A program made the position numbers and the translations under genes. This document shows, in pieces, positions 1 through 9,737 of a stretch of 64,000 nucleotides of DNA; the first letter of the stretch is position 1; every line of letters starts with the position of its first letter. The notes beneath the pieces were generated by a model. It made no database searches, was not told the origin of the DNA, and saw only the letters and a list, made by a program, of their open reading frames with translations. The DNA is from Cognatiyoonia koreensis (GTDB lineage Bacteria; Pseudomonadota; Alphaproteobacteria; Rhodobacterales; Rhodobacteraceae). The stretch spans positions 62,001-126,000 of the forward strand of contig NZ_FOIZ01000002.1 of NCBI RefSeq assembly GCF_900109295.1. Direction: 5' to 3'.

Positions 1-1
1 C

Positions 2-286
2 CCTGTTCCTATCCAAGAGATCGTGACCCGGATTTCGACCTCTGGTGGACGTCATTGGGGTGTGAACGTGGGTCGCTATTCGTCGCGCTACGAAGCGGAA
101 CGGGTTCTACTCAAAGTCGCCCTGAACGAGATGTCCACGCTTGATGGAACCTTGCGCCGCGTCGTGCAGCGCTCTGGCGGGTTCGATGCCAATTTCATGG
201 GATTGAGCCGTGAAGGTGCCGATCTGGCCTGCCGCAGATTGCAGGCCCGCGGGACAACTTGCTTTATGATTGGTTCTGAAGGTTAG
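2..286 (+). CDS. SPOR-domain protein, C-terminal fragment (probably D-alanyl-D-alanine carboxypeptidase)
   Basis: The open frame runs in from the left window edge without a stop, so the 5' part of the gene lies outside. The 94 visible residues contain GRHWGVNVGRY followed by a pattern typical of a SPOR (peptidoglycan-binding) domain and end in CRRLQARGTTCFMIG. In Rhodobacteraceae this tail is usually carried by a periplasmic penicillin-binding D-Ala-D-Ala carboxypeptidase, but the catalytic domain is not visible here, so that name is an inference. The SPOR-like tail would localise the enzyme to denuded glycan at the septum. It ends 3 bases before the convergent yejF stop. The GTG at 23 is not the true start. 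Confidence 0.7.
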   Translation, partial: PVPIQEIVTRISTSGGRHWGVNVGRYSSRYEAERVLLKVALNEMSTLDGTLRRVVQRSGGFDANFMGLSREGADLACRRLQARGTTCFMIGSEG

Positions 287-289
287 GGA

Positions 290-1912
290 TTAGACTTCGA
301 GGACCTCAGCGTCTTCGACTGTCCGTCCTTCAAAAGCTGCCGCCATCAAGGCCCTGGTGTACGGCGATTTGGGTGCATCAAAGACATCAGCCGCGTCGCC
401 TGCTTCGACAACGTCGCCTTGCTTCATCACCATCACCTTGTGCGACAGCGCGCGCACGACCTTGAGGTCGTGGCTGATGAATAGATAGGCCAACCCATAT
501 CTTTCCTGCAAGCGTCGCAGAAGGTCGACAATCTGAACCTGCACGGTCATGTCCAACGCCGAGGTCGGTTCATCCAAAACCAGCAGTTTCGGCCGCAGCA
601 CCATGGCCCGCGCAATGGCGATACGCTGCCGCTGCCCGCCAGAAAACTCGTGTGGGTAGCGATCCATAAGATCGGGATCAAGTCCAACTTCGCGCATGAT
701 GTCAGCCACCAGTTCGCGGCGATCCAACTTGCGATCCAGTTTATGGACTGCGACGCCTTCGGAAATGATCTCTTCGATTGTCATCCGTGGTGAGAGGCTG
801 CCGTATGGATCCTGAAAAACGATCTGCATGTCCGTCCGCAACGGACGCACCTGTTTCTGACTGAAGTTCTGGATTTCCATGCCTTGAAAGATGATCCGCC
901 CTTCTGAACGCAAGAGTTTCATGATCGCCAGCGCCAGTGTCGTCTTTCCGGACCCTGACTCTCCTACGATTCCAACCGTTTCCCCTGCCCTTACCGACAG
1001 CGTCGCGCTGTTCACCGCCTTGACATAGCCTGCCGTACGCTTGAGCAGACCGCGCAGGATTGGAAACCAGATTTTCAGCTCTTCTGTTTCCACGATCACA
1101 GGGGAATTTGCGGGCACAGGGGCAGGCAGGCCGACCGACTCGGCTGCCAAAAGTTTGCGCGTATAGGGATGTTGCGGGTTCTCGAATATCTCGCGCGTTG
1201 GACCGGTTTCGACAATTTCACCGTCCTTCATCACGCAAACCCTGTCTGCGATCTTGCGCACGATGGTCAGGTCGTGGGTGATGAAAAGCATGGACATGCC
1301 TTCGTCCCGTTTGAGATCTTCGAGCAAGTCGAGGATTTGCGCCTGAATAGTGACATCAAGCGCCGTTGTCGGTTCATCCGCGATCAGCAAGTCAGGCCCG
1401 TTGGCCAGCGCCATCGCGATCATCACCCGCTGTCGCTGTCCGCCGGAAAGCTCGTGCGGATAGGCCGTAAGCCGGTTTTTGGCATCACGAATGCCGACCC
1501 GATCCAACAGCGCAATGATGCGTTCGCGCACTGCAGGACCGCGCAAACCCTGATGAAGCTCGATCGATTCCCGTAACTGCTTTTCAAGCGTGTGCAGCGG
1601 GTTGAGAGATGTCATCGGCTCCTGAAATATGAAGCTGATGTCGTTCCCGCGCACGCGCCGGAGTTCCTGTGTCGACGCACCGACCATCTGCGCCCCGTCA
1701 TATGCGATGGATCCTGTCAGATGAGCCGATTCATCAAGCAGTTGCACAGTGGACAGGGCTGTGACGGATTTACCCGACCCGGATTCGCCGACAAGCGCAA
1801 CCGTTTCGCCCTTTTCGATCTGGAACGAGACGTTCTTGACCGCATGGGTTACTTTGCCATCCTGTCGGAACCGCACGTTCAGATCACGCACATCGAGAAT
1901 AACGCCTGTCAT
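290..1912 (-). CDS. yejF: YejF-type peptide ABC transporter, double ATP-binding protein
   Basis: A 540-residue protein with two complete ABC ATPase domains in tandem. The first has Walker A GESGSGKS at about residues 42-49, signature LSGGQRQR and Walker B LLIADEP. The second has GESGSGKT near residue 315, signature FSGGQRQR and LLVLDEP. Fused dual nucleotide-binding subunits are characteristic of YejF. It energises import of peptides by the YejB/YejE channel, with YejA as binding protein. It is last in the yejABEF run and overlaps the yejE stop by 4 bases (ATGA), so translational coupling is likely. The exact substrate (microcin C-like peptides or oligopeptides) cannot be read from sequence. 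Confidence 0.93.
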   Translation of the reverse strand: MTGVILDVRDLNVRFRQDGKVTHAVKNVSFQIEKGETVALVGESGSGKSVTALSTVQLLDESAHLTGSIAYDGAQMVGASTQELRRVRGNDISFIFQEPMTSLNPLHTLEKQLRESIELHQGLRGPAVRERIIALLDRVGIRDAKNRLTAYPHELSGGQRQRVMIAMALANGPDLLIADEPTTALDVTIQAQILDLLEDLKRDEGMSMLFITHDLTIVRKIADRVCVMKDGEIVETGPTREIFENPQHPYTRKLLAAESVGLPAPVPANSPVIVETEELKIWFPILRGLLKRTAGYVKAVNSATLSVRAGETVGIVGESGSGKTTLALAIMKLLRSEGRIIFQGMEIQNFSQKQVRPLRTDMQIVFQDPYGSLSPRMTIEEIISEGVAVHKLDRKLDRRELVADIMREVGLDPDLMDRYPHEFSGGQRQRIAIARAMVLRPKLLVLDEPTSALDMTVQVQIVDLLRRLQERYGLAYLFISHDLKVVRALSHKVMVMKQGDVVEAGDAADVFDAPKSPYTRALMAAAFEGRTVEDAEVLEV

Positions 1913-3102
1913 GGTCTGGCAATTCCCGTTGTTGGAATCTGCGGCTGCTGGTCAGGCATGTTCATCAAATCGTCGTCTTCACTGATCGTCGGCCCGGCGA
2001 ATGTCTTGCGCGGGTCGAAAGCATCGCGGACACCTTCAAAAATGAAGACCAACAAGGACAGCATGATCGCGAATGCAAAGAACGCCGTAAGTCCAAGCCA
2101 AGGTGCGTGGATGTTTTGTTTGGCCTGCAAGGTCAACTCACCCAGTGACGGGGCAGATGACGGCAAACCGAAGCCAAGGAAATCGAGCGCTGCCAGTGTA
2201 CCGATTGCGCCCGTTACAAGAAAAGGCAGCAAGGTCAATGTTGCGACCATCGCGTTCGGCAGCATGTGGCGGAACATGATCGTGGTGTTGCTGACTCCCA
2301 AAGCCTTGGCTGCACGCACATATTCAAAGTTGCGCGCGCGCAGAAATTCGGCCCGGACCACACCGACAAGGGCGGGCCAGCCGAACAAAATTATGAGAAA
2401 AACAAGGAGCCAGAAACTTCGCCCCAAGATCGCAAAGATGATGATAATGACATAAAGTGACGGGGTGCCTGTCCAGATTTCCAGCAATCGCTGGAGCAAC
2501 AAGTCAGTCCAGCCCGCAAAGTATCCCTGCACTGCGCCTGCAGCGATACCAATCACCGAAGAGATCACGGTAACCACCAGCGCGAAGAACACAGAAAGCC
2601 GGAAGCCGTAGATGACCCGCGCGGTCACGTCGCGCTTTGTATCATCTGTTCCGAGCCAGTTATCGCTGTCAGGCGGTGATGGAGCCACGCCACCGACATC
2701 AACAATCGTGTCGTAGCTGTAGGGTATGATCGGCCAGAGTGTCCAGCCAGCCTCGAACCCTTCGAGTTCGAGAACTTCACCTTCTTCAACCTGTGCAATC
2801 AGTTCTTCGGGTGTGTCAAAACATTCCACCACCCCGCCGGTGACGATCAGGCATTCCACCTCGACATCGCCGTAGATCGCTTCGGTGGGGAAGTCGCCGC
2901 CAAAATCACGCTCGGAATAGAAAGAAAAAATCGGGCTGCGGAGTTCGCCACGATAAGACACGAGGATCGGCTTATCGTTGGCAATAAATTCCGCAAAAAG
3001 CGAAAGGCCAAACAGGATGCCAAAGATCCAGAGCGACCAAAAAGCCCGCTTGTTTTTGCGGAAATTGCGCCAGCGGCGTTGGTTGAGCGGTGACAATTGC
3101 AT
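1909..3102 (-). CDS. yejE: YejE-type peptide ABC transporter permease
   Basis: A 397-residue inner-membrane permease of the OppC/YejE class. It has one N-terminal membrane segment (about residues 20-40), a periplasmic region of about 110 residues, then the multi-span BPD_transp_1 domain beginning after NWLGTDDTKRDV. The EAA-loop region is AAKALGVSNTTIMFRHMLPN. E. coli YejE is about 340 residues; the extra length is an acidic periplasmic stretch with two cysteines (VECLIV and VECFDT). The start ATG overlaps the yejB stop by one base (TGATG). It pairs with YejB to form the channel. Confidence 0.92.
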   Translation of the reverse strand: MQLSPLNQRRWRNFRKNKRAFWSLWIFGILFGLSLFAEFIANDKPILVSYRGELRSPIFSFYSERDFGGDFPTEAIYGDVEVECLIVTGGVVECFDTPEELIAQVEEGEVLELEGFEAGWTLWPIIPYSYDTIVDVGGVAPSPPDSDNWLGTDDTKRDVTARVIYGFRLSVFFALVVTVISSVIGIAAGAVQGYFAGWTDLLLQRLLEIWTGTPSLYVIIIIFAILGRSFWLLVFLIILFGWPALVGVVRAEFLRARNFEYVRAAKALGVSNTTIMFRHMLPNAMVATLTLLPFLVTGAIGTLAALDFLGFGLPSSAPSLGELTLQAKQNIHAPWLGLTAFFAFAIMLSLLVFIFEGVRDAFDPRKTFAGPTISEDDDLMNMPDQQPQIPTTGIARP

Positions 3103-4259
3103 CAGCCGCGCGCCTCAAAGTCGATACGTGGGTCGATGAAGATGTAGGTGATGTCGGTAATGATCCCGACAATTAGTCCGATCAGCGTAAAGGCAAAGAG
3201 CGTACCGAAGACAACCGGATAGTCACGTGCAACGACCGCTTCGAAGCCAAGCCGGCCCAACCCATCGAGCGAGAACAATGTTTCGATGATCAGTGATCCA
3301 CCGAAGAACACACTAACGAAAAGCGCGGGAAAGCCGGAGATGACGATCAGCATCGCGTTGCGGAACACGTGACCGTACAGCACGCGGCCTTCGCTCAGCC
3401 CCTTGGCTTTTGCGGTCGTGACATACTGTTTCTTGATTTCATCAAGAAAGCTGTTTTTCGTCAGCAGCGTCAGCGTTGCAAAGGACGCGATTGTCGATGC
3501 AATGACCGGCAACGTAATGTGCCAGATATAATCCTTTACTTTGCCCCATGGACTGAGATCTTCGAAGTTCGCGGAAGTTAGACCGCGCAAAGGAAAGGTC
3601 TGCGAACAGGTCGGGTTCGCATCGTAAAGAAATGGCAGGTAAGCGCGGAAGAATTCGGATATCCCGAATGGAAACCGGAAGCAGTTGCCGCCCGCAAACA
3701 GGATGATCAACAAGATCGCGAAAAGGAACCCCGGGATGGCGAAAGCCACGATGATGGCACCAGAGGTCCATGTATCAAAGCGTGATCCGTCCCGGATTGC
3801 TTTGCGCACGCCAAGCGGAATCGAAATCATATAGGCGATCAGCGTGGACCAAAGCCCCAGGGTGATCGACACAGGCATCTTTTCAAGGACCAGATCAACC
3901 ACGCTGATCGATCGGAAGTAGCTTTCCCCGAAATCAAAGCGCATGTAGTCCCACATCATGTTCAGGAACCGTTCCAGCGGCGGCTTGTCGAATCCGAACT
4001 GAATTTCCAGTTCCTTGATAAATTCGGGCGAAAGACCACGGGCTCCGATATATTCACTGTTCGCGGATTCCTGCTGGACTTCGGCGTCACCACCCCCGCC
4101 AGCAATCGTTTCGAACACATCACCGCCGCCTTCCATGCGGGCGATGATTGTCTCGATCGGGCCTCCGGGGACAAACTGGATGAGCGCGAAGTTCACGATC
4201 ATGATCCCCAACAGCGTGGGGATCACGAGCAGCAGCCGCCTTAGGATATATGCTCCCAT
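3102..4259 (-). CDS. yejB: YejB-type peptide ABC transporter permease
   Basis: A 385-residue OppB-class permease starting [20 protein letters not shown], the usual beginning of this family. The core BPD_transp_1 domain and a C-terminal [14 protein letters not shown] motif are present. A periplasmic loop around residues 205-240 is longer than in E. coli YejB and carries two cysteines (GGNCFRF and NPTCSQ). A glycine-rich periplasmic insert near residues 45-60 is also seen. The start lies 11 bases after the yejA stop. It forms the transmembrane channel with YejE. Confidence 0.92.
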   Translation of the reverse strand: MGAYILRRLLLVIPTLLGIMIVNFALIQFVPGGPIETIIARMEGGGDVFETIAGGGGDAEVQQESANSEYIGARGLSPEFIKELEIQFGFDKPPLERFLNMMWDYMRFDFGESYFRSISVVDLVLEKMPVSITLGLWSTLIAYMISIPLGVRKAIRDGSRFDTWTSGAIIVAFAIPGFLFAILLIILFAGGNCFRFPFGISEFFRAYLPFLYDANPTCSQTFPLRGLTSANFEDLSPWGKVKDYIWHITLPVIASTIASFATLTLLTKNSFLDEIKKQYVTTAKAKGLSEGRVLYGHVFRNAMLIVISGFPALFVSVFFGGSLIIETLFSLDGLGRLGFEAVVARDYPVVFGTLFAFTLIGLIVGIITDITYIFIDPRIDFEARG

Positions 4260-4270
4260 GCAGTCAGCCG

Positions 4271-6184
4271 TTACTTAAAGGCGCCGGCCGCACGAAGGGC
4301 TTCGGCCTTTTCGGCGTTGTACCACCAGAAGTCGATGTGACCGAGCGAGTATGGCGGAAGCTCATCCGGATATTCGTACATATCGTAATATGCGACCCAG
4401 TGGTTTCCGAGATACCAAACAGGGATCATGAAAAGCTCGCGCCGCATCAGACGGTCAATTGCCCGTACGCCTGCTGCCATGTCCTCGTAAGTCTCAGCAT
4501 TGACGACTTCTTCGATCAGTTTGTCGACGGCTTCGGACCCGAAACTTGCTGGGTTGAAGACGTCGCCAACCGCCTCCGTGCCATAGCGTTGTGACAGACC
4601 GATGCTTTCTTCAAGGCCGTTGCTATAGCTGTTCAAGGTCATGTCCCAATCGAATGACCGCTCTCGGTTGGTGAACTGCGCAGGATCAATCCGGTTGTAG
4701 CTTGCATTGATACCAAGGCGTTTCAGGTTCTCGATATAGGGATTGATAATGCGATCCAACGTGGGGCTTGACGCAAGGAATTCCAGATCGAATATCTCAC
4801 CATCCTTGCGCAACTGCCCGGCGTCATCGGCGACCCAACCAGCTTCTTCCATAAGCGCCAAAGCTCGGCGGAGATTGCGCCGATCCAGTTGGCTGTCACC
4901 GGACGTGTGGGGCACGGTCACTTCTTCGGTCAGCACTTCCGGGTCAATCAGGTCGGAGACAGATTGCAGTAATTCCAACTCACGCCCTTCAGGAACGCCG
5001 CGTGCTTCCAAGTCGCTGTTTTGCCAGAAGCTTTCACGCTGCTGGAACAAGCCGTATTGCAGGGTGTCATTGGTCCATGTGAAGTTATACATCAGCGCGA
5101 GCGCCTGACGCACGCGCCGGTCAGCAAATTTGTCGCGCTGGAGGTTGAATGTGAACCCTGACGCCGACGGCAATGAACCATCGGGCAACTCGACCTTTTG
5201 AACCCAGCCATTCTCAAGGGCCGGGAAATCATAGCCGGTTGCCCAGACCAGCGAACTGCTTTCCTGCCGGAACGTGTATTCACCCGTCTTGAACGCCTCG
5301 AAGGCTGCGTTGCTGTCAGAGAAGTATTCAACGCGGATGCTGTCAAAGTTGTTGCGTCCGATATTGATCGGGAGGTCATTGCCCCAATAATCCGGGTTCC
5401 GTTTGTAGATGATCTGGCGATTGATATCGAAGCTATCGAGAATGTAGGGGCCCGATCCCGGCGAAATTTCAAGACGGCTTTCGTCAAGCCGCGCACCGGT
5501 TTCCTCGTACCATTTCTTTGACCACCCGGGCGTGCTGCCGACCAATGTGATCATGTCGGTGCGGGGATAGCCGTCGGCAAAAACAAATTTGACGGTATAA
5601 TCATCCAGCGCTTCGGCACTTTCGATCCGTGGCGACACGTAGTCCGCGTAAGACGGCGTACCTTGTTCAAGCAAGAGCTTGTGCGAAAAGACGAGATCAT
5701 GGGCTGTTAGCGGGGTGCCGTCGGAAAACGTGATGTCCTGACGCAGGTTGAAGACAACCCAATCTTCGTTTTCGGGATATTCCATTGTCGTGCACAATAG
5801 GCAGTAAGACGCACTCGCATCATCGGCTGTCGACGTCAGAATCCGTTCATACCCGATCGTTGCCAGAACGCCGGACCGACCCTTGCCAGTTGCATAGGGG
5901 TTGAAGCTGTCAAACGTCCCCTGAAACCAGATGCTGATTTCACCGCCCTTTGGGGCTTCTGGATTAACGTAATCGAGATGGGAGAAATCGGCATCGTACT
6001 TGTAAGTTCCGAAAGTCGAGTAAGCATGCGTTTCGATAATGGTTTCGTGACTATCAGAAAGTACAGCACTTGCAGCAAGCGCTCCACCAATGAACATGGC
6101 TGACCCAAGCATCCATCGTTTCAAGCGCTCCACCCGGTCAATGCGCGCCTTGGCAATTGCTTTGGGGGCCTGATGTCGATCCAT
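4271..6184 (-). CDS. yejA: YejA-type periplasmic peptide-binding protein
   Basis: A 637-residue SBP_bac_5 family extracellular solute-binding protein. An N-terminal basic stretch is followed by the hydrophobic segment [17 protein letters not shown], which is probably a long signal peptide. The characteristic [11 protein letters not shown]...[12 protein letters not shown] opening of the YejA group follows. A CLLC cysteine pair occurs near residue 125. The 6184 start is supported by GGAG about 9 bases upstream; a later Met at residue 26 would also leave a signal peptide. It is first in yejABEF and delivers peptides to YejBE. A 195-base gap separates it from the cytochrome c gene, which ends in a terminator. 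Confidence 0.9.
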   Translation of the reverse strand: MDRHQAPKAIAKARIDRVERLKRWMLGSAMFIGGALAASAVLSDSHETIIETHAYSTFGTYKYDADFSHLDYVNPEAPKGGEISIWFQGTFDSFNPYATGKGRSGVLATIGYERILTSTADDASASYCLLCTTMEYPENEDWVVFNLRQDITFSDGTPLTAHDLVFSHKLLLEQGTPSYADYVSPRIESAEALDDYTVKFVFADGYPRTDMITLVGSTPGWSKKWYEETGARLDESRLEISPGSGPYILDSFDINRQIIYKRNPDYWGNDLPINIGRNNFDSIRVEYFSDSNAAFEAFKTGEYTFRQESSSLVWATGYDFPALENGWVQKVELPDGSLPSASGFTFNLQRDKFADRRVRQALALMYNFTWTNDTLQYGLFQQRESFWQNSDLEARGVPEGRELELLQSVSDLIDPEVLTEEVTVPHTSGDSQLDRRNLRRALALMEEAGWVADDAGQLRKDGEIFDLEFLASSPTLDRIINPYIENLKRLGINASYNRIDPAQFTNRERSFDWDMTLNSYSNGLEESIGLSQRYGTEAVGDVFNPASFGSEAVDKLIEEVVNAETYEDMAAGVRAIDRLMRRELFMIPVWYLGNHWVAYYDMYEYPDELPPYSLGHIDFWWYNAEKAEALRAAGAFK

Positions 6185-6327
6185 CTTGTTCTTCTCCGGT
6201 CTTGGTCGGTGGCTTTGTGACAGTAAGATGAAGCTAAGCGGCGTCTTGGCAACTATTCAAGTTGAGATTGCGTGAATAGCCCGTGATCATTGCCTTACCA
6301 TCAGGTTTGAGTCCGAATTGCACCAAC

Positions 6328-6357
6328 AAAAAAGGCCGCCTGTGGTCTGGCGGCCCT
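6328..6357 (-). terminator. Intrinsic terminator of the cytochrome c gene
   Basis: Read on the minus strand, a perfect 7-bp GC stem (GGCCGCC/GGCGGCC) with an 8-base loop is followed directly by a run of six T. It lies about 20 bases past the cytochrome c stop, so it separates that gene from the yej operon. Confidence 0.85.
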
Positions 6358-6379
6358 TTCAACACGATCCTGCGGCACA

Positions 6380-6901
6380 TCAGTCGTCGAGACTGTCCAG
6401 ATAGGCGATCAGGTCTGCGCGGTCTTCGGGTTTGCGCATCCCGTTGTAACCCATGGATGTTCCCGGGGCCCAACCCTTGGGGTCTTCAAGAAAGTTGAAC
6501 AGGTTTTCAGGTGTCCAGACATCCGCAACTTCGGAGAGAGCGCCAGAGTAGGATTCATATCCGGTTGCCGCACCGACTTCACGACCAACGACGCCATAAA
6601 GATATGGACCGGTTGAGTTCTCACCGGGTTCAAGCTTATGGCACGACTGACACCCACGCCAAAGCCCGGCACCGTCTTCAACGCTCGCGGATGCGAGCAA
6701 CACAGCGACGTCGACTTCTTCTGCCGGTTCGACATCACCGTCCTCAGCGCCCTCTACTTCGATCACATAGGCTTGTTCGTGATCGTCATGGCCACCAGCG
6801 CCGTGATAGATAAGCTCTGCCCCCCAGCCACCCAGCAAAAAGACCAGCAAAGTACCACAAAGTGCGCCACCAGCTTTGACCATTGTCATTGTGTCGAACA
6901 T
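6380..6901 (-). CDS. Membrane-anchored class I cytochrome c
   Basis: About 173 residues. The protein begins with a single hydrophobic anchor (VKAGGALCGTLLVFLLGGW), then an acidic linker rich in E and D, then a class I cytochrome c domain. The haem site is CQSCH, and the likely axial methionine is in GTSMGYNGM. The layout resembles the membrane-bound cytochrome c552/cy (CycM) that carries electrons from the bc1 complex to terminal oxidases, but class I c-types are hard to tell apart. I chose the ATG at 6901 because the sequence MFDTMTM directly precedes the anchor and GGAA lies upstream; the longer frame to 6952 adds an unlikely basic leader. It is divergent from pheA. Confidence 0.85.
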   Translation of the reverse strand: MFDTMTMVKAGGALCGTLLVFLLGGWGAELIYHGAGGHDDHEQAYVIEVEGAEDGDVEPAEEVDVAVLLASASVEDGAGLWRGCQSCHKLEPGENSTGPYLYGVVGREVGAATGYESYSGALSEVADVWTPENLFNFLEDPKGWAPGTSMGYNGMRKPEDRADLIAYLDSLDD

Positions 6902-7031
6902 GTCGCTTTCCATTCCGTTCGCAGTTTCGCGCCCATGTATCCGTTTCACCATGGGATGTGCAAGCTATACTGGCGCGACCAAATGCCCAAAAAGGGTGAA
7001 GAATTGGGAAAAAAGGGGGGAGGGCACTGCC

Positions 7032-7877
7032 ATGTCCGCAAAAATCGCATTTCAAGGCGAACTTGGTGCTTATGGGCACGAAGCATGCGTCGCTGCACGA
7101 CCTGACCACGAACCCCTGCCCTGCGGCACGTTCGATGACGCGATCGAGGCTGTCCGGAAGGGTGATGCTGACCTTGGAATGATTGCCGTCGAAAACTCGA
7201 TCTATGGACGTGTCGCCGATGTGCATTCGCTACTTCCCGAAAGCGGCCTGCATATCGTTGATGAAGCCTTTGTTCGGGTGAATATCAACCTGTTGGGCAA
7301 GCCCGGATCAAACATCAACAGCATCGCCAAAGCCTATGGACATGTCGTCATTCTGCCCCAATGCGCCAGCTTTTTGCGCGAACACGGAATTAAGGGCATG
7401 ATCAGCACGGACAACGCCCGCGCTGCCCGCGAAGTCTCTGAAGGAAATGACACGACCGTCGGTGCGTTGGCGTCGGAACTGGCCGCCGAAATCTATGGGC
7501 TGGATGTGCTGGCCCGCCATATCGAGGACAGTGATCGGAATACGACGCGGTTTCTCGTCATGGCGCGCGAGCCTGACTATAAGAAACGCGGCGAACACGG
7601 GATGATTACAAGTTTTGTCTTCCGCGTCCGCAACATCCCTGCCGCGCTTTACAAGGCGATGGGCGGGTTTGCTACGAACGGCGTGAACATGACAAAGTTG
7701 GAAAGCTACATGATCGGCGGAACGTTCATGGCTACGCAATTTTACGCGGAAATTGAAGGACACCCCGATGACCGCAACGTACAGCTTGCGTTGGAAGAGC
7801 TGGATTATTTCACCGATCACCTAAAGCTAATGGGTGTATATCCGGCAGCCGCGCGACGCTATGAAGGCCGCCGATAG
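7032..7877 (+). CDS. pheA: Prephenate dehydratase
   Basis: A 281-residue cytoplasmic enzyme converting prephenate to phenylpyruvate in phenylalanine synthesis. The catalytic domain (about residues 1-180) begins KIAFQGELGAYGHEA and contains the family's TRF catalytic motif in SDRNTTRFLVM. A C-terminal ACT domain (about 195-270) has the phenylalanine-binding ESYM element (usually ESRP), which implies feedback inhibition. No chorismate mutase domain is present, so it is the monofunctional form. The ATG at 7032 follows a strong purine-rich GGGGGAGGG site; a longer open frame to 6876 would run into the divergent cytochrome c gene. Confidence 0.93.
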   Translation: MSAKIAFQGELGAYGHEACVAARPDHEPLPCGTFDDAIEAVRKGDADLGMIAVENSIYGRVADVHSLLPESGLHIVDEAFVRVNINLLGKPGSNINSIAKAYGHVVILPQCASFLREHGIKGMISTDNARAAREVSEGNDTTVGALASELAAEIYGLDVLARHIEDSDRNTTRFLVMAREPDYKKRGEHGMITSFVFRVRNIPAALYKAMGGFATNGVNMTKLESYMIGGTFMATQFYAEIEGHPDDRNVQLALEELDYFTDHLKLMGVYPAAARRYEGRR

Positions 7878-7891
7878 AGGGGTTGCGTCGA

Positions 7892-8356
7892 TCAAGCGCC
7901 CGTCCTGTAGCGATCTTCAATATCCTGCGAAAAATCCGCTATCCGCTTTTTGAAGCGGTTCGTCAGGTTTGATTTTGCCAGTTTCAGCGATTGCAGCAAC
8001 AGCCGGGCTGAAAGAGATTTTGCGGTCAAGTCAATCGAAACGGCGATGCGGGTGCGATGCGGTGACAGCGGAACAAGGTCCACTTGTGTTAACCCGTCGA
8101 TACCGTTCGCGACTGTTTCGATGCGAAATCCGTTCGGCGCATCCAGGTGCTCGAGGTTTGCCCGCATGTTCCGGTCCTTGCCACGGAACTTGAACGCAAC
8201 ATCCCAGCTTGATCCTTCCTTGAAAGGCCCCGAATCCACCCTGCGCACCTCTGCCCCGCGCCGAAGTGCCTGACGTTCAAAGGCTCCAAAGTCACTGACT
8301 TGTCCAAACACATAATCAACGGGGGCTTCGATATCTTCGCGCGTGCTGAATTTCAT
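7892..8356 (-). CDS. SRPBCC family protein (ligand-binding/START-like fold)
   Basis: About 154 residues. The N-terminus, MKFSTREDIEAPVDYVFGQ, and the central alternating strands ending in an amphipathic helix match the SRPBCC (polyketide cyclase/dehydrase) superfamily. These proteins bind hydrophobic ligands in a deep cavity. No catalytic residues can be assigned, so the substrate is unknown. I start at 8356 because family members begin with this strand; the frame extends to 8506 with a low-complexity unlikely leader. It lies 52 bases downstream of nudC in the same direction and is convergent with pheA. Confidence 0.75.
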   Translation of the reverse strand: MKFSTREDIEAPVDYVFGQVSDFGAFERQALRRGAEVRRVDSGPFKEGSSWDVAFKFRGKDRNMRANLEHLDAPNGFRIETVANGIDGLTQVDLVPLSPHRTRIAVSIDLTAKSLSARLLLQSLKLAKSNLTNRFKKRIADFSQDIEDRYRTGA

Positions 8357-8408
8357 TGCTCTGCCTGTTTCCATTCTGCCCGATGGGCCTGTTGGGCATA
8401 CACTTGGG

Positions 8409-9359
8409 TCAGTCGAGCCGGTCTGCCAACCAGTTTTCGAGGAGAAAGTGCGCGATTGCGCCCTTTCGGGCTGGCAAAATGTCAGGGTGTTGCCCCGCGA
8501 ATACATCCGCCATCTCCTCGCGGGTCACCCACCGCGCGTCTTCGATCTCTTGCGGATCAATGGTGATATCGCGGCTGGTCGCTTTTCCGGCACAGCCGAA
8601 CATGAGCGATGACGGAAACGGCCATGGCTGGCTGGCGAGATATGAAACTTCGCCGACGGTAATGCCGGATTCCTCGAATACCTCGCGGCGCACCGCAGCT
8701 TCCAGCGTTTCGCCGGGTTCAACGAAACCTGCCAAAAGCGAATACATGCCCTGCGGCCAACCATGCGACCGCCCGACCAGTACAGCATTACCTTGTGTGA
8801 TCAGCATGATGACGACCGGATCGGTGCGCGGGAAATGATGCGCGTCGCAAGCTTCACAGTTTCGCTGCCAGCCTCCCATTGCGAAGCAGCTTTGCACACC
8901 GCAGGCCGCGCAGAACCGGTGTGAGCGATGCCAGTTGAAAATACCCCGTGCCGTGGCTGCAAGCTCAGCGTCCCTTGGCGACAGCATGGTCATGACACCT
9001 CGTAATTCCTTGAAAACGTGATCATCCGGAAAGGCTGGGTGACGCTGCTCGGTCGGATCAAGAAACGTATTCAGGGCCTGATCGTCCAGATTGTCTGGCT
9101 GCCATTGCGACAAGTCCGCTGCGAACGCGAGGGAATCGCCATCGCGCCCCAACAAGACCTTGTCCGCCGTCGCATCTTTCAGAACGGGATGGAGCGGCCC
9201 GACGCGCACGAGTGCCCCGCCTGCCAACAGCGGCTTGCCGCGCCAGAGAAGAATGATCTGTGCATCTGGCTCGGTGGCCAAATGTGCCGCGTGATCGCGC
9301 ACCTCTGCTGCGCGGTCCAGTCCAGATCCGCCGAATGTCACTGTCTCTGCAATCCTCAT
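8409..9359 (-). CDS. nudC: NAD(+)/NADH pyrophosphatase NudC
   Basis: A 316-residue Nudix hydrolase. It has an N-terminal NudC domain, a zinc ribbon with cysteines in FCAACG and NCEAC, and the Nudix box beginning at GFVEPGETLEAAVRREV and ending FEESGI. The NudC-specific SQPWPFPS motif follows. It hydrolyses NADH to NMNH and AMP, and homologues remove NAD caps from RNA. All key residues are present. It is divergent from the SRP RNA gene and followed by the SRPBCC gene. Confidence 0.93.
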   Translation of the reverse strand: MRIAETVTFGGSGLDRAAEVRDHAAHLATEPDAQIILLWRGKPLLAGGALVRVGPLHPVLKDATADKVLLGRDGDSLAFAADLSQWQPDNLDDQALNTFLDPTEQRHPAFPDDHVFKELRGVMTMLSPRDAELAATARGIFNWHRSHRFCAACGVQSCFAMGGWQRNCEACDAHHFPRTDPVVIMLITQGNAVLVGRSHGWPQGMYSLLAGFVEPGETLEAAVRREVFEESGITVGEVSYLASQPWPFPSSLMFGCAGKATSRDITIDPQEIEDARWVTREEMADVFAGQHPDILPARKGAIAHFLLENWLADRLD

Positions 9360-9428
9360 GAGCGAGAAATGTCACGCGCTTTTGGAAATGGCAATTGGTT
9401 GGCGCGACATCGCATATGCTCTGACGTC

Positions 9429-9457
9429 TTGCACGACTCGCTTCGTCCGCCTATATG
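9429..9457 (+). promoter_or_regulatory. Sigma-70 type promoter of the SRP RNA gene
   Basis: TTGCAC and TATATG are separated by exactly 17 bases. The -10 element ends 7 bases before position 9464, where the closing stem of the SRP RNA begins. This fits a housekeeping promoter driving ffs. Confidence 0.65.
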
Positions 9458-9463
9458 GCAGGC

Positions 9464-9557
9464 GAGGGGTTGGCGCGGGCAAGTGCCTCGCCAACCTGGT
9501 CAGGACCGGAAGGTAGCAGCCACAACGAGCCCCACTTGGGTCGATGTCCAACCTCTC
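9464..9557 (+). ncRNA. ffs: Signal recognition particle 4.5S RNA
   Basis: The universally conserved SRP RNA apical domain, including GGACCGGAAGGTAGCAGCC, is present at about 9498-9521. Flanking sequences pair (GAGGGGTTGG at 9464-9473 with CCAACCTCTC at 9548-9557), closing a hairpin of about 94 nt, the usual bacterial 4.5S size. The RNA binds Ffh and directs co-translational membrane targeting. Ends are estimated from the pairing and the promoter. No clear intrinsic terminator follows, so the 3' end may be made by processing. Confidence 0.92.
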
Positions 9558-9737
9558 ACCCGATGCATTTCCTGCGACCTGCCAACGATGGCAGCTTGGC
9601 CGAAAAGGGGAACATTCATGATTGCATTGCATTTCCTCCACGTCGGGGCGCGCTGAGCATTTTCCGTTTCCTCGACAGACCGTACCGGCGACGCAAATTG
9701 CGCCGTCCGACGTCTTTTCTGTCTTGAGGACATTCCA

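Noticed and set aside
6511..7105. Plus-strand open frames across the cytochrome c gene
   Set aside because: They are antisense shadows; the minus frame has CQSCH, a membrane anchor and a terminator.
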